Assembly: GCF_030247195.1 (NCBI RefSeq)
Contig: NC_080670.1
Location: 95,701,416 to 95,765,415, forward strand
Length of the DNA: 64,000 bases
From: Topomyia yanbarensis
Taxonomy: Eukaryota > Arthropoda > Insecta > Diptera > Culicidae
Direction of reading: 5' to 3'
Shown here in pieces: positions 9,627 through 22,164 of the stretch; the first letter of the stretch is position 1; every line of letters starts with the position of its first letter. The position numbers and the translations under genes were made by a program. The notes below the pieces were generated by a model. It ran no database searches. It was not told the DNA's origin and was given only the letters and a program-made list of their open reading frames with translations.

Positions 9627-12600
9627 AAAAAAATTCTTGGTTTGATCGATTATTTCTACCACAATTTAAAAAATAAACTGTATCGTGATTTTTTCACAAC
9701 CCCATATGTTTATTCGAGTAAAATATTATTAACATGGCTATATGTAATATATATTTAAAATTTCTCTCGAAACAATAGCACCAGCGTGATTTACAGAGTT
9801 ATAGAAAAGTTGAAGATTTTCGTGACATTACAACGCAATGAGATATCGCTTTTCCTGAGAAAGGTGCTTTGTAACGTCACGAAAGTAAAAGATGCTTAAA
9901 AAGAAACAAAGCAATAAATTTTATATTTAATGACACCTAATTATTCGTAAATTATTCAGAAATACTTCATAGAAGATTGGTTCTTGATAAAAAAAAATCT
10001 TATAGAGCAGATATTTTGACTTTTAATGAAATACGCTGAAGGTTCTAATTTGTGACGCGCTGTATTGTCACGTTACATTATTGGTCATAAAACAACCCTC
10101 TTCCAGTTTATTCAGTTTATGTCGATTGAATCTTTCGTAAAATTTTATCTACTTTCTGAATAAGTAATAAGTTTTGATGTAGGCGTTCATTTGATAAAGT
10201 TATAACATATTTATGGAATGAAGATTCGTCAAATTGTTGTAACGTCACGAAAAAATGTGTCTATTGATTTGATGTGCACATTATGCATTTCTATGGAGGT
10301 GGTAGACATTTGAAGCTTTTTGTATCGATTTTGTTGATTTCGTTCTTTCAAAATGAAATTTTGTGTATAAAAACACTCAATCGGAGAAATAACTAACTCC
10401 TACGCTATTCTATCAATGACCCACAATTTGTTTTTTTTTTGCTAGACTGCCCTTGAAGAACCTAAAAATATCTGGATCAGCTCCCCGTTCAATTTCCTGG
10501 CCATTCAGAATCTAAAAAAACCTATTTTAATCCACCTAGCGGTGCAATTGTGCCTTTCTCAATCATGAATCACGAGAATGTGTGCGTTGTTTATACTCAT
10601 TAAAAACTTTTAAATGCATATATTACATTTTATTATCATACATCACATGACAACTATATTCAGGAAAATAAATCATTATTCGAGTTCTAAAATTTTGAAA
10701 AAGAAAAAACAGCCACGGTAATATTGAACTGAAAAAAGGTGCGAAATCGACAAAGTCCCAAAAAGTCGATTTTTATAAAAAAAAATTTTTCGAGATAACA
10801 TAAAATCTCGACGTTTCATGCATTTTAAAGATGTTTGGCATCAAAAATACGAATTCGATTTCAGAAATTTCATGGGGTCCCCCCTTTGAAAAAAATTTTG
10901 AGTTCCGGCTTATATGGGAATTTCATGTGTGACCGGACCGTTCAGTCTATATTTCCGGAACCATACAAGCGGTCCGTGCGAAATGTTACAGACATCTGTG
11001 GGGATAATATAGCTATCATTTGGGACTAAGTTTGTGAAAATCGGCCCAACCATTTCCGAGAAACTGATATGAGTTTGCTAGTTATGAAAGATGGCCGCTT
11101 TTCCCGGGCACTTCCGGAACCGTCTATGGTGGTCAATGTAGTCAACGAAAGTTTGTTTGGCCGTCGGTGACCTAGAACTGCAAAGTTAAGTTATTTGAGA
11201 GACATTTTAGCGAAATTTTTACCTTTTTTGCTTCCATCGGGGTATCGGTTTGAATCACAATTTGCTATGTGATCGCACGCCACAACCCGTAACTCCGGAA
11301 CCGGAAGTCGGTTGGGGATAAAATTTAATAGCCATTTACGGGGACGCAACATCTTTCATTTGAGACTAAGTTTGGTTGATTCGGTCTAGCCACCTCCGAG
11401 AAACCGATGTGACTGTTAGTCTGAATTTGGATACTTCCGCCGGGGCTTCCGGAACCGATGATGGTGGCCAATGTGACCAAAGAGACTTTGAATGGCTGTT
11501 AATGACCTAGTACTACAAATCGAAGCAGTTGTGGTCACATTTTGGAAAATTTTTCACCATTATACATTCATTGCAGAATTTCTTAAAATCGACGTTTTCT
11601 GCGTGATCGTACTCATCACCCTGTAATTCCGGAACCGGAAGTCGGATCCATTAGAAATTCAATAGCAGCCTATGGGAACGTTGAACCTTTCATTTGGGAC
11701 TAAGTTTGTAAAAATCGGTTCATCCATCTCTGAGAAAAGTGAGTGAGATTGTGTTCGCGTACACACACACAGACACACATACACACACATACATACACAC
11801 ACACATACATACACACACAGACATTTGCCGAACTCGACGAACTGAATCGAATGGTATATGTCACTCGGCCCTCCGGGCCTCCGTTAAAAAGTCGGTTTTC
11901 AGAGCAATTGCAATACCTTTCTATTGAGAAAGGTAAAAAGGTGCAAAATCGGCAAAGTCCCAAAAAGTCGATTTCCAAAAAAAAAAAAATTTCGTGATAA
12001 CATAAAATCTCGACGTTTCATGCATTTTAAAGATGTTTGGCATCAAAAATACGAATTCGATTTTTGAAATTTCATGGGGTCCCCCCTTTGAAAAAAAAAT
12101 TTGAGTTCCGGCTTATATGGGAATTTCATGTGTGACCGGACCGTTCAGTCTATATTTCCGGAACCATACAAGCGGTCCGTGCGAAATTTTACAGACATCT
12201 GTGGGGATAATAGAGCTATCATTTGGGACTAAGTTTGTGAAAATCGGCCCAACCATTTCCGAGAAACTGATATGAGTTTGCTAGTTATGAAAGATGGCCG
12301 CTTTTCCCGGGCACTTCCGGAACCGTCTATGGTGGTCAATGTAGTCAACGAAAGTTTGTTTGGCCGTCGGTGACCTAGAACTGCAAAGTTAAGTTATTTG
12401 AGAGACATTTTAGCGAAATTTTTACCTTTTTTGCTTCCATCGGGGTATCGGTTTGAATCACAATTTGCTATGTGATCGCACGCCACAACCCGTAACTCCG
12501 GAACCGGAAGTCGGTTGGGGATAAAATTTAATAGCCATTTACGGGGACGCAACATCTTTCATTTGAGACTAAGTTTGGTTGATTCGGTCTAGCCACCTCC

Positions 12601-15600
12601 GAGAAACCGATGTGACTGTTAGTCTGAATTTGGATACTTCCGCCGGGGCTTCCGGAACCGATGATGGTGGCCAATGTGACCAAAGAGACTTTGAATGGCT
12701 GTTAATGACCTAGTACTACAAATCGAAGCAGTTGTGGTCACATTTTGGAAAATTTTTCACCATTATACATTCATTGCAGAATTTCTTAAAATCGACGTTT
12801 TCTGCGTGATCGTACTCATCACCCTGTAATTCCGGAACCGGAAGTCGGATCCATTAGAAATTCAATAGCAGCCTATGGGAACGTTGCACCTTTCATTTGG
12901 GACTAAGTTTGTAAAAATCGGTTCATCCATCTCTGAGAAAAGTGAGTGAGATTGTGTTCGCGTACACACACACAGACGCACATACACACACACATACATA
13001 CACACACACAGACATTTGCCGAACTCGACGAACTGAATCGAATGGTATATGTCACTCGGCCCTCCGGGCCTCCGTTAAAAAGTCGGTTTTCAGAGCAATT
13101 GCAATACCTTTCTATTGAGAAAGGCAATATCTGTTTATTTTCTCGGTGATGCTGTGCGACTAATACTTCTAAGGTTAATAATATTATTTGATCAACAATT
13201 ATTCGCATATAATTCGCTAGGATTTATGTTTTCGAAATCTAAACGGATCTGATTTTTTCAGATCTGAACGAATGTGCAGCTGGTAAGTCCATATAAGTAA
13301 CAAATAATGTTATCACAAGTGTATTAGCAAAGAATTTGCGATTCAAAATCACTTACTTGCTTTTCTGTAAACATGATTTATTTGAAGAAATTTCACAATG
13401 TTTTACCGAACAGTTCGCTAGATACAAACTTTCCTACCGAACTCTGTACAATACCTACAGTAAAGCTGAATTATTCCCGAATACGGTAAACTAAATTACC
13501 GAATGAATTGTAAAGATAACTATCGATTACCGAATATCGGTAAATCTTTTTGTTCATGAAAATTAACTGTCAAACCGAGGCCATTTGTAATCATATAAAG
13601 TGATTTAGAGTATTGTTTAATCGAATTTCAGTAAGAGATTCCTGTTGATGAGCGTCTTGTTGAAGTTTCCCGTGAGCAGTAAGTCTTAATTATATAATAA
13701 AATCTACTGCTACTGCTGCCATTCAGCAGAATTGCAGTAACATTTTTAAGCATTTCTCCGTGATATGATAAATTGCTTTTACGAAAATTAATTTGGGACA
13801 AAAAATTAAGTGATAATAAAGGAATAAATTGCATTGTAGCGTTGCTTACATAAAAATCCGAAAAAAACATTTTAACGTTTTAATTTCAATACCTACCCGT
13901 GCAGCACCGTTTGTTGACTAGCAGTTTCTGCAACATAATTAGTTGAAAAGAAATGTACATCAACCATTATTCAACTGATTTAGCAACCAAAAAAGCGCAC
14001 CAGCAAAAGTTAATGGTTATGCAACAAACCGCGGCCATTGCACGTTGCAATTGTTGCTTGGGTAAACTGGTAGTACCGAAAACTTCCGGTAACTTTTTTA
14101 CTAAGATTACCGAACGATTCTGTAATTTTTTGACATATTTCGAAAAAATTAATTACCGAACGATCTGTAATATATTCAATTACCGAACTGACTACCGAAC
14201 GTTCAGCTATTGAAAGTTCGGTAAAAAATTACCGAATACTGTAAAATTTTTTAGCGGCCAGTTTCTTCACTTGGATGAAAACTGGTTTTCGTTGAAAACT
14301 AGTTTTCGGTTAATTAGTCTCCAGCAACCCGAAAACTGGTTTTCTACGAAAACCGGTTTCCATCCTGTGAAGAAATTGGCCGTAAGAATGTAGGTACATA
14401 TATACACACGACCTGCAAAGCATAAGTACTGAAACTTTGACACCAATTTCACTTAAAAATGTTTTATAGTTGTGACTATCGCGCTCCTGATTTTATCTCA
14501 ATGCTCTTAAGAGTTCGTCTTACAGTTTCCAAATTCGGGTCAATTAATGAAGGTAAAAAAAAGAATAGAAAACCCCCAGTCAAACATAACTGGAATTTGA
14601 ATCGGATTTTCGAACGACTTTCGCAATTCCTACTCAAATGAAACGACCGATTTCGAGTAGGGTGCGGTTGTGGTTTGAGCAGGATTTCTGACAGAAACGG
14701 GGTGTACTGAACTACCCAGTAAATTCAGTCGGAAATGAACTGGAATTCTTGCTGGTTCCAGTTCGTACACCAGCTCCAGTGACACAACCGATTCTAACTA
14801 GAATCGGTTGTGTCAATGGAGCCGGAATACGAACTGGAACCAGCCAGATCTCTGGTTCATTTTAAATTTGCTCTTGCCACCGAATTATCCATTTAAACCT
14901 TTTCAAAACTTCAAAAGAAGAATATTAGTCGATTTTTTAGATCACCACGATTCAAATCACGCAAAATACCTGCTGGAAAAATCTTCGGCTTAGCTGGATG
15001 GTGCTTTTGAAAAAGTGGCTGTGCAGCTGAATATGATCAACTTTCATATAATGAATTTGAATATTTGTAACTCTGCGTAGCAGACATAGTTTTCGACTGA
15101 TTTAGGGTTAGGACTTAAAGTCAACTGCCAAAATTCACTTAAGAGACATTTCCGACAAACCCGAAGATACAAAAAACCATAATTTTTACAAGAATAGCAC
15201 AGTAACTTTTCAATATGTTACAGTACAGTCAAATACAAAAGCAATAAACTTTAACATTTTAACTGCAAATTTCAATGTTAAATCGGCAGAGGGTAAAAAA
15301 TTGATTTTGACCTTAGAAACAGTTGCATTCAATATTAATTCACTACGTCACTATCTATAACATTATTGCAAATTTTCTGAGAAAACTCTGCGTCGAAAGA
15401 TGTAGAAACACCTAAAACCACAACGTTCAACAATTTCTGTGAATATAATTGTTTGCTTATATACAGTAAATATAATTGAAAAGTTAACTAAACTGCGCTT
15501 GGCGAAAAACTTTTTCCCTGGAATTTCCCCTTAAGATGAAATTTGACAGCTGGCCTTTACGCCTAATTGTCGAGGGTCTATCATTAACTCATCATGACGC

Positions 15601-16575
15601 AGGTGTACTCCAATGTAAGCCAAATGAAGTGACATCCATCATGAAATGCAGTTATTGTGAATTTACTCGAAAGCTGGATTTTTGCGGCTCCCTCTGCAGG
15701 TTCTCAAAGCAGGCGTTTAAATACAGGGGATAGGCGAATGGTGTATGCAATTTCGCACTGTATGGAGTATTGATAGGGTTACCTTATGAGGCGAGTAAAA
15801 AACCTGGACAGTCGAAAGGGGACTCCCTCCCCCCGTTACCTTCAATCGACTGTGCCTTCTCCACAGGTTTTCGGCAGTTAGAATGATCTTGGGTCGGGCA
15901 GGCAGAGCTTCGGCAGTAAAAAAGTTCTGTGGGTCTGGAACAGGGTTGTTAATTCGGCAAATTTAACGTTATCGTTTCAACGCAATATTGTTGAATCGAT
16001 AATTTTTTCGTTGAAATCAATGGCGATGATTTTGGCGTTAATTTCATCGTTCATCGTCAACTTACTTCGATGAATGTAACGTTAACGTTATCGAGAATTT
16101 TGCGTTGATTTCTGTTTTAAATGGTTATTGATCGGTGCTAATAATTAATAGATGTATACTTACGGTATTTTCATACATAGAGGAAATTTTTTTAACATGA
16201 TAAACCGAGCAAACCAAAATTGGTAGGCGAAACCTTTATGAATGGTTTTGGCGTTATATTAGTAAGGCCATTACAAATCTTTTTTAAAAATTATGTCCAA
16301 GTACAAATTTTTTTCTGAAGGGGGGGGCAAACAAAAAATAAATATTTATTTTAATAAAAACAATTTTTTTTTTCTTTTTGCATTTTCTTTCGATTGTTCT
16401 CATGGACATTTCCGCAGGGTGATTTCGTATAGCGAGGTTGAGCTATTTGTTTTACTAGAAAAATTCAAGCAAACATTACTGAATCAATCAAAAGTTCACA
16501 TAGGAAAGGGATGCTAAAGTTTTCGTTTTAAATAATTTTCCGAACAGTGCAATTTCTAAATTCCTAATAAGAGCT
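9627..16575. repeat. Tandem segmental duplication, copy 2 (6.95 kb with insertion)
   Basis: This is the second head-to-tail copy of 5280-9626. It is near-identical except for scattered substitutions, one- or two-base indels, and the MR1 insertion at about 10519-13125. Subfeatures match copy 1: TACCGAA block about 13393-14247, hairpins about 14256-14384 and 14733-14865, MITE-like element about 15087-15577, hAT remnant about 15774-15897, CAGGGTTGTTAA tip near 15941, G-tract repeat about 16250-16370. It could be a recent duplication or two haplotypes placed in tandem by the assembler. Confidence 0.9.
10519..13125 (-). repeat. Insertion of two tandem MR1 units in duplication copy 2
   Basis: Copy 1 reads through CTAAAAATATCTG near 6162-6175; in copy 2 that sequence is split by 2.6 kb. 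The insert starts AACCTATTTTAATCCACC... with GTGCCTTTCTCAAT and ends ATTGAGAAAGGC, so the tips are partly inverted. It contains two MR1 units, about 10735-11936 and 11937-13125, nearly identical to each other. Each has an ACAC/ACAT microsatellite (11761-11820 and 12964-13013), followed by GCCGAACTCGACGAACTG and the GGCCCTCCGGGCC head. The long frames here are antisense or microsatellite artefacts. MR1 is non-coding as far as I can see. Confidence 0.85.
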
Positions 16576-17129
16576 TGAAAGTTCTCTAAGAACTTAAAAA
16601 ACATTTAAGAGTACATTAAGGTATTAACTTTTGGTTGCTTGAATAGTTTTCGTTCCGTTATGGCGGCACATGGACCGACTATACACACAAGGCATGGAAA
16701 TCGGTCAAAGGTGAACCTGCTTGATAACAATGTACAGAAACAGGATTGCAACATTTCACTTATGGACTTTTGGAAAACATTCTGAAATGAATCCAAAGGT
16801 AAAGTGTGCGTCAATGGAATTATTTATCTCAGATATGGTTTTCTCTGATATTTTTTCTATTGCGTATTTCATATACAGTAGCCTGGCTAACGTACATCCT
16901 GTGCATACTATACTTTTTCGAACTCTAGTGGAAACATCAGCTTTGGTTTATCGCTTGTGCTTGAAGACTTGTAGATTTGTTTGTTTGGTACATGATAGTA
17001 ATTCGGCTCGGTTCAGTGTACATCTTCGAAATCTTTGCATTTTTCTCCATCTTGTTGCGCAGTAGGTAGCCATATCAGAGAAATTCATTTACGGATTTAT
17101 GAAATGTATAGCAATCATCAGTTCATTTT
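16576..17129. other. Unassigned DNA right of the duplication
   Basis: No gene recognised. The 114-codon frame at 16721-17065 has no family motif and a composition like its surroundings; I treat it as chance. Confidence 0.4.
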
Positions 17130-17255
17130 TTGCCTTTTTCATATAAGGAAGACTGTGCAATCACTCTGAAACTCGACTTTTTAAGCTACACCCGGAGTGT
17201 CGAGTGTCATATACCACTAGATTCAGTTCGTCGATATCTGAAAATGTCGACTGCA
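17130..17255 (+). repeat. MR1 head fragment flanking R1-B
   Basis: A diverged MR1 head (GCCTTTTTCATATAAGGAAG, TGCAATCACTCTGAAACTCG, CGGAGTGTCGAGTGTCATATA) runs to TCTGAAAATGTC, just where the microsatellite normally starts. From there R1-B sequence takes over, so the 3' end of R1-B appears to lie at the microsatellite. Confidence 0.65.
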
Positions 17256-17819
17256 TCGAAGCGTTATATCGTGGGGAGGCTGATTCAGTCTTAAGACAAA
17301 ATGATACATTAGAGCGGTTTAGCTCCGAACACATATCCGGCTAATCGCAGTGGTGAACTTCCGTTAGCCATTTGGCTCTCGTTTCTGTGAACCATTTAGT
17401 TCCTGTTTTCGCGAGCCATCTCAATTCCTCGTCGGAAGTTCTCCTGATACCGATGGCTTTTGCGCGAGTCATTTAGCTCCCAGTTTTGTCGCAATCTACT
17501 CGCATAGTATATAAATCCTACTCAAAGGGCCAACCAGTACTTGGCGAGGGCGGTTCGGCGATACTGGATGGAGCGTAGCTTCTAGTTCGCTGCTTCCAGT
17601 TCGTTGAAAACTCGACGACCCACCGCTGGTGCTTCACTCGACCTACTCGATCTTGTCCCTGACGGTGAAACTAGTCTGTTCACATGCTCCGGTCCAGCGA
17701 TTTCCGCTGGTTCGTGGTGCCCAGTACACTGGCGCCTCAAGCAAAGCTGTGGTTACTCTCACAGCCTTCCCCTTAACATAATCGTCGTGACTTTAAAAGT
17801 TCAAGTCGATGATATATTT

Positions 17820-18790
17820 TCAGACCGCGCTGTCTTTCGGCTGCTAGTCATCACCAACTCTGTTTTATGATGGGCAATCGTCTCCGTGTCGAGTGTCTCC
17901 TCTTCTAGCGATTGTCCGATTACTTGGAACACCACATCATCCGTGAAGCCGAAAATCGTTATATCTCTGGGAAGCTTCAGCTTCAATACTCCATCGTACA
18001 CTGCGTTCCACAGCGTCGAGTCGAGGAACGTCAGTTGTAGTTGTGATTCCCCCTTGTCTGTCTCGTAGATCAGTGTTCGGTACTGAAAGTAGCTCTATAA
18101 TATCCTGCAGAGTTACTCGTGCTGTACAGCGTGTGGGCGATTGCTTCCCAGCTAGTACTATTGAAGCATTCTTCACGCCTAAGGGAACCACCACGCAAAA
18201 ACGATATCCTTATCTCTGCTGTCTCCACAACTCCCACAACCGTTCGGGTGGATTTCACTGTAGACCTGCCTATAACGAAGCCGAATTATATGAGATGCCG
18301 TTCTCACGGTCCGCGTACTTCGTTAGCTTGTTCAGGATTACTCCTTCTCTCTAACATTACCAAGGGATATATTGACTACGCTGAAAGATTTCTATGTTGT
18401 CCCGGCATCGGAAGCAACATCAGCTTTTGTCGCTTCCAATTATCGGATCGTTTTGAAACTATCCGGGCTCTCATGTATCGCTTCACTTTTATGGCTTTCG
18501 CCATCTCGATAATCTGTTTGTTGGTAAATCGATCTTCATCTTTGTGATCATCCTCCTCACTGTACGGCGAGAATAGATTCATGTTGTGGGGAAAACCTTT
18601 CGATGGTGACCTCCATCTTTTCCGGGCACCTTTCAGGTGGTGCAGCTGAGCCTTTTATTTTTGTTATGCCAACTTTGTAGGTCTTTCCTAAGGAAATTCG
18701 CGTTGGCTTTGTGGCAAGGCTTTCTTGTACAGCTTGACTGCTTTGTTGAGAGCGGTTCTTGCAGCTCGCTTCCCTCGAGGTTTCTGACTT
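17820..18790 (-). pseudogene. R1-B ORF2 reverse transcriptase remnant
   Basis: The frames are broken but recognisable when compared with R1-A, C and D: an ALNKAVKLYKKAL pre-RT segment, PYSEEDDHKDEDRFTNKQII, WKRQKLMLLPMPGQ, GVKNASIVLAGKQS (degenerate VKNAFNSASW box), SYFQ/GGITTTT-like segments, and IFGFTDDVVF, where the catalytic FADD box has become FTDD (coded near 17936-17950). The reaction would have been target-primed reverse transcription. At least four frame breaks rule out function. Confidence 0.8.
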
Positions 18791-18804
18791 CTTTTTAATT
18801 TTAA

Positions 18805-19745
18805 ATATATTTTACACAGCTCAATGCGTTAGCACAACTGAGCCGTGGAGCGCACATTGTGGGTCATTTGGTCCGTCTTCTCTCGCGTTTTCGTTTACGT
18901 CCATGTCATCATCGGTACTGCATTCATCTTGCTCATCGTCGGATGTTCTTATTTGTTGTTTGTGCTTACGGGTCGCTATTGTAAATCCTTCTTCATCGGT
19001 ATTAGATTCCTTATTGGTGGTGTTGGTTGTTGGTTTGGAAACATTTGCTGTAATCGTTGTTACTTCGATGTTGGTAATGGCAGATGGTTTAGTGGTACTG
19101 GGGCCGATCGTTGTTGAGCTGGTGTTTGTGAATGTCCGGTCTGCAGTCGTTGGTTTACCAACTGGTTGTGGTTTAACATACGATGATTGTATACCGGCTT
19201 TGCTCGTATCAGGTGGAATTTCTTTAGCAGTCTCTGCGCAAGGTTTCCTGTGGTGTAGCGGATGATCACAATATTGACAGGTAGGAATCTGTCCTGGGTG
19301 CGTGACTAGTGTTCGTTGAGAATATTCAACATCATTAGGTGATTAGCATGTGAAAGTCAAGTAAGAGGGAATAGGTTTTGTCGGACGCATTCTCACCACA
19401 CGAACTTCGTTGTGGAGTCTTGGGAAGAAGTTCCTCCAACTATCTTCCTTAACACTATTCACCTCTCCGTATTTTGACAGGATTGATAGCGAAGGAACTA
19501 GTACGTGGTGCCAGGTCATGTATCTTTTTTTCGATACTGTCAACATCTATATACGTTGGAATACTGTATAGAATGTCATTACATTCGATGACGCGTTTCG
19601 TGTTGTTCTGGGAAGCGAATGATTCTGCTTGACTAATATTTTTTAACATGTTCAGTACCGCATGACGTAAATGGTGGAATTGCACCGCATAAAGTACCGC
19701 AAGCTACGTTGAACTTCAAGTTCTCCTTCAACATTTGCTCCCCTT
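18805..19745 (-). pseudogene. LINE ORF1 (gag-like) with one zinc knuckle, broken
   Basis: On the minus strand the order is: a basic/hydrophobic N-terminal part (IPTYIDVDSIEKKIHDLAP), a middle part with WRNFFPRLHNEVRVVRMRPT and KPIPSYLTF, then a single C-x2-C-x4-H-x4-C knuckle (CQYCDHPLHHRKPC, coded about 19234-19275). An acidic, Thr/Ser-rich C-terminal tail follows. This looks like an RNA-binding ORF1 of a non-LTR element. I cannot assign the clade. Frameshifts and stops break it. Confidence 0.65.
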
Positions 19746-19791
19746 CATGAATTGATGGTATTACCGGATATTTCGTTTAGTCAACAGCAAC

Positions 19792-20267
19792 CAGTGGTGC
19801 AAATTTTCATTTTCAAATGCCAACTTTCACCTCAATCAAACCCAACCATGATTCAAATTCAAAGCCTCCCTTAATCATTCACTTTAAAGTTGGCGGGATT
19901 TTCATAACCGAAGCGTACGTCTTCATTTCAAATTGATGCTTTTTCATTCACCAACCAAAGTTGTCATCTGCTCTGTAGAGGCCAGTTTAGGTTAAATGTT
20001 GACAGGTTTAGCTTAAATGTTTTCAAGCTTATATGAACAGCAAGAAGTATGTTCAGAGTAGTTTTGCTTGAAAAACTTAGTCAATATCCCAGTACAGAGA
20101 TATTCACAAGGTAAATGAAATCGAAAATGAAAGGAAAATGATTGAGCAGCTCGACTGTTTGAATGAATGATGTAAACGAATAACTGCGAATTGAACATGG
20201 TAGGGCATGATTTGAGATTTGTTCTTCCTTCAAGTTCAAAACAACCTGGTGAAAATTTGCAGCTCTG
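19792..20267. mobile_element. hAT-type MITE, 476 bp, TSD ACAGCAAC
   Basis: The tips CAGTGGTGCAAATTTTCA and (reversed) CAGAGCTGCAAATTTTCA match at 16 of 18. Perfect 8-bp duplications ACAGCAAC flank it at 19784-19791 and 20268-20275. An 8-bp TSD and a CAG tip indicate the hAT superfamily. It has no coding capacity, so it is non-autonomous. It sits in the 5' part of the LINE fragment, which sits in R1-B: three levels of nesting. Confidence 0.92.
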
Positions 20268-20390
20268 ACAGCAACACAGTTTGCCCGCATCGTGATATAC
20301 TTTTGCTTGGCATTGTCACTCATTGTTTGTTCACGTATCACACACTAGGCAGAAGGAATCAATTTTTGCCAAGCGTCGCGCGGGTAAATT

Positions 20391-20995
20391 TGATTACTTG
20401 CCCTGCTATTGCAGCGGAGCGATTTCTAGCTTCTGAACTGAGCGAGATGAGAAACCGAAGTGATCTCCGACTTCTTCTCCAAGCTCGGAGGCAACTTATA
20501 CGTAGATCGATAATCGTCGTATTGCACCCGGCGACCGTTTCTCAGTTTCCCATCCCTTGGTATGGTCGCATTACACGCCTTTGTTAGTAGTGCCGTGAAC
20601 TCGTTCGCATTTAGGTTGAAGAGGATACCCTCAAATTCAAGTTCTTCGACGGACACGTTCCTGTGAAAAATCGCTGTTTTCCATCTTCACTCGTTTATAT
20701 ATCTCCTACATATTCATATTCATGTGTAGTTCATAGTCCTGTTATCAATGCTGTGCCAAATCGCTTGGTGGTCGCTGTGGATATATCCTCGCACGCTTTT
20801 CAGTCCATCTTTACGGTTACTCCAAGGATACAAAAATTAACATCGATAATGGATTCCCGGTTCTTCCTGCGGTAAGTGCCGATGATACCATTATTTGTAA
20901 GATCTATATTTAGCTTTGCTAGAGCATTCTTGATCGCTGATGGCCAGACAAAGTTCTTTTGATTCCAGCGTCTATCTCGAAAATTTCGCATGTTT
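20391..20995 (-). pseudogene. R1-B ORF2 endonuclease/linker remnant
   Basis: The 20800-20991 part carries AIKNALAKLNIDLTNNG and NRESIIDVNF, matching the C-terminal half of the EEP endonuclease of R1-A (EALAKLDVRLCNEG, RESIIDVTF). The 20426-20656 part carries LTKACNATIPRDGKLRNGRR, matching the linker after the endonuclease. The catalytic N-terminal half is absent. Multiple frame changes. Confidence 0.75.
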
Positions 20996-21617
20996 CTGGT
21001 TCTTGGAATATTTCAGAATTAATGTCTCTTCGGCTTCTCGCAAAACGGCTTATTCGATTTTCACAAGCTTAGCCTTAAATGGAAGGTTTGGTAGCAGATT
21101 TTGATCTGATCAAGTTCATAAGAATCACACATATGGCTGCGGAAATACGGTATGAATACTACGATCCCATATGAAATCTTTAAATGTCAAAAACCTTTCG
21201 GTAAAGCTCATGTATATAGAATATTGAACCACATATAAATCTCCAGGAGTCTGATTTGAATTCAGATTGTTTCCTTATCGAAATTATTTTCGAATGCAAC
21301 GATCGATTATGTCTCGATCGACTGTTGAGTTTAATTTGGAATCGATTCAGAAGTCGGTCTGTATTAGCCTTTCCATGAGATGTTTGTTTGATAATACACA
21401 GATGGGTCCTTCCTTCCGCACCCAGCAAACGTTTCATTTGATGTTGGACTGGATCGATGATCTCATTTAAACTTCACATTTACCCGAGAATGGTCAAAAT
21501 AAAAATTATCATGGGATGGTAATTTCTAAAACTACCATAATAGTTTTCAGTTACGAAAAGCAAAACTCTATGGAAGCTATTTTTATTCTATAAAACGTGA
21601 CAATTTTTTGAATTTTG
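20996..21617. other. Unassigned DNA
   Basis: No gene, tip or clear repeat recognised; possibly the decayed 5' part of R1-B at its left edge. Confidence 0.35.
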
Positions 21618-21725
21618 GTTATTTTAAAAAAAATTATTTGCCCCCTGATTTTTTTCAGCGATTTTGCAGGGGGGGGGGGGGGTGACATAATTTTTAAAAA
21701 ATATTTGTAATGGCCTAACTCCAGT
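21618..21725 (-). repeat. G-tract dispersed repeat
   Basis: Reverse-orientation relative of the segment at 9295-9420: in reverse complement it reads TTAGGCCATTACAAATATTT, then ATTATGTCA followed by a long C run. Here the run is about 15 G on the given strand. Confidence 0.6.
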
Positions 21726-22164
21726 GAAAACCTGAGTGAATTCCGAATTCACAGGTAACATAACGTTCTAAATTCGTGAGACTTTTGTTCATACCCAGCT
21801 GAATTACTTGAAATATGCAGACTTTTTAATAAAGATCCGAAACAGTTCCTCTTTACAATTGCTAATGCATGGCACCTAAAGATAATACCATCTGAGATAC
21901 TATACTGAAGAAAATACAGCTAGATTACGCAACATGTGGTATATTCGCTTGATATTTTAATAATGAAAAGAACAATAAGGTCGATATTTTGAAATTGGGC
22001 TTCCATAGGGTGACCATATCAGACGAGTAAAAAACCAGGACAGTCAAAAGAGTACTGCTTCCCCCCGCTACCTCTCAATCGACATTGCCACGCCTCAATA
22101 CATTACCTGAGCCGTGGATCTTTTAATATTATCAATGTGTAAATAAAAATAAATAATTCGAATT

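Larger units (their letters stand above)
18791..20390 (-). mobile_element. LINE fragment inserted in R1-B (ORF1-bearing)
   Basis: R1-B homology stops near 18790 and resumes near 20391. Between them is ORF1 of an unrelated LINE on the same strand, plus a hAT MITE at 19792-20267. The same ORF1 occurs at 22693-23570. No ORF2 is present, so this copy has lost or never contained the RT. Exact ends and TSD are not resolved. Confidence 0.6.
17256..20995 (-). mobile_element. R1-B: decayed R1-clade non-LTR retrotransposon
   Basis: Reading on the minus strand there is an endonuclease remnant (20800-20991), the linker after it (20391-20656), the pre-RT and RT region (17820-18790) and a 3' region (17256-17820). 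The 3' region shares the recurring GAGCCATTTAGCTC motif with the 3' UTR of R1-A. It is split by a 1.6-kb insertion (18791-20390). Many stops and frameshifts make it clearly dead and older than R1-C and R1-D. The 5' end (ORF1) is missing. Confidence 0.75.

Noticed and set aside
16721..17065. 114-codon plus-strand ORF as a host gene
   Set aside because: No domain, low complexity typical of chance frames, and no paralogue or splice context that I can see.
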